Shown: piece by piece, positions 6,176-7,063 of the stretch
Numbering within the stretch: position 1 is the stretch's first letter
Layout of the letters: the number at the start of each line of letters is the position of its first letter
Assembly (NCBI GenBank): GCA_030606095.1
Contig: JAUWHC010000130.1
Location: 1-7,063 of the forward strand
Direction: 5' to 3'
Source: Promethearchaeota archaeon
GTDB lineage: Archaea; Asgardarchaeota; Lokiarchaeia; Sigyniarchaeales; SOKP01
Length of the DNA: 7,063 nt
The notes under the pieces: model-generated
The model's database searches: none
What the model was told of the DNA's origin: nothing
Seen by the model: only the letters and a program-made list of their open reading frames with translations
Program-made: the position numbers and the translations under genes

Positions 6176-7063
6176 TTAGATTTTTAAGACTTTTTTCTCA
6201 AGCGTTAATTCGTAAGCTTCTTGCATAGCCTCTTCATAAATATCAATTTTAAATTTGTTATGAAACGGGCTAATTTTACTTCCAACTTTAGCTGCCTTAT
6301 ATAATGTTTTTGGAAAGATTCCAAAACGCCCTTTAGTAAGATTTGCTGCTCTTTCAAATTCTTTCAAAGAATTATCGTCATATCCTCCGAATAAACCATC
6401 TAAAAATGCAAAGAAATACATGAACAGAAAAATTCCAATCACAAATATTAACGCTGTGTTTATGATTTTATCCCCTAATTCAATGGTCCAGATAAGGTCT
6501 CCAACAAATGATAATACTAAAAAATTTACAATAGCGGCAAGAAAAGGTGTTAGGAACGATTTAAATGGATATATCTTATAATCTGCAATCTTATACTTAA
6601 CAACAACCCAGAGGACAACTCCCTTAGCAAATACGGCAGGAATATAAGCATATATCACTGCTATCATGTCTTTAAGCCACATTACTAAAACTATTAGTAA
6701 AACTGCTCTTATTACGAATTCTAGTATCCAAATAAGCGCTAATAGAGTTGTTTTTCCTGTTCCTGTAAATATAGCATCTCCTATCCATGAATAGACTCCA
6801 AATCCATTAAATATTAATAGTGGAATTAAGAATCTCACAGCTGGAGTTCCGTATTCTGGACCAGCAGCACCCACAATAAATTTAGCTCCAATTGCAAATA
6901 TAACTGATATTAGAAAAAAAGCAAAGTAATTACCCCACCTAAACCCTTGGTAAATATATAATTTTGTTAAAGAAGTTTTTCCATGGGAATAAGACTCACT
7001 AAATGCCCCTAATAAAGAATTGCCATATAATGCAACGATCATAACAATTAGACCAACATTCCA
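6176..7063 (-). CDS. Oligosaccharide/polysaccharide flippase, MOP superfamily (C-terminal part, start outside the window)
   Basis: The frame is open to the right edge: seven more codons (WNVGLIV) precede the ATG at 7042, and the hydrophobic span continues through it, so that ATG is internal. About 295 residues are visible. Numbered from that Met, six full membrane spans follow, roughly 39-57, 71-92, 98-123, 126-148, 163-185 and 193-218, plus the partial first span. This matches the second half of a 12-14-span Wzx/MATE-like lipid-linked glycan flippase. The loop GPEYGTPAVRFLIPLL (61-76) and the small-residue turn TGTGKTT (93-99) are typical of the group. A basic, probably cytoplasmic tail of about 70 residues (219-288) ends the protein, including FPKTLYKAAKVGSKISPFHN. 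Together with the GT-C enzyme it suggests surface glycan assembly; the exact substrate is unknown. CpG content is low, as in the glycosyltransferase gene. Confidence 0.75.
   Translation of the reverse strand, partial: WNVGLIVMIVALYGNSLLGAFSESYSHGKTSLTKLYIYQGFRWGNYFAFFLISVIFAIGAKFIVGAAGPEYGTPAVRFLIPLLIFNGFGVYSWIGDAIFTGTGKTTLLALIWILEFVIRAVLLIVLVMWLKDMIAVIYAYIPAVFAKGVVLWVVVKYKIADYKIYPFKSFLTPFLAAIVNFLVLSFVGDLIWTIELGDKIINTALIFVIGIFLFMYFFAFLDGLFGGYDDNSLKEFERAANLTKGRFGIFPKTLYKAAKVGSKISPFHNKFKIDIYEEAMQEAYELTLEKKVLKI

Noticed and set aside
6746..6766. Walker A-like TGTGKTT in the flippase
   Set aside because: It lies in a short turn between two membrane spans with no Walker B or nucleotide-binding fold; glycine-lysine turns are normal at this point in MOP flippases.
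7040..7042. ATG at 7042-7040 as the true flippase start
   Set aside because: The frame stays open to the window edge and the Met is inside a hydrophobic span; family members have about twice this length.

Overview
The window is a very AT-rich stretch, roughly 30% G+C by eye, with short intergenic gaps. It carries both core proteins of methyl-directed-type mismatch repair, MutL (149-1993, minus) and MutS (3140-6055, minus), and two integral membrane proteins of the kind that assemble surface glycans. These are a short GT-C/GT87-like glycosyltransferase (2212-3147, plus) and the C-terminal half of a MOP-superfamily flippase (6176 to the right edge, minus). A lysine-rich N-terminus of a further minus-strand gene probably begins at position 43 and runs off the left edge.

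Organism: the composition, the lack of clear Shine-Dalgarno sites, the oligo-T tracts just after stop codons, TATA-like boxes 20-60 nt before starts, and the style of the flippase tail point to an archaeon. The flippase tail recalls Asgard/Lokiarchaeia-like proteins, but that is memory-based inference (about 55-60% sure). An AT-rich bacterium is the alternative. MutS and MutL are patchy in archaea and are generally thought to have been acquired from bacteria.

Layout from right to left along the minus strand: the flippase ends at 6176 and is followed at once by a T10 tract. A 120-bp gap with an imperfect direct repeat and a TATA-like box leads into mutS. mutS and the plus-strand glycosyltransferase converge and overlap by 8 bp inside a perfect 12-bp palindrome. 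The glycosyltransferase and mutL diverge from a 218-bp AT-rich gap that holds four copies of CTATTAA. mutL starts with TTG and ends in a small hairpin followed by U8. After this comes a TATA-like box and the start of the next minus-strand gene.

How the genes fit together: MutS (mismatch sensor) and MutL (ATPase plus a nuclease with an intact DQHA(X)2E(X)4E motif) would form one repair pathway that does not need MutH. The glycosyltransferase and flippase would act in lipid-linked glycan assembly at the membrane and have no evident link to repair. mutL has about three times the CpG density of the two membrane-protein genes, and sampled parts of mutS look similar. The most notable details are a lysine in place of the near-invariant glycine of the MutS ATPase signature loop, and an expanded charged coiled coil in the MutS C-terminal tail. 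I do not see a clearly new multi-gene system here.
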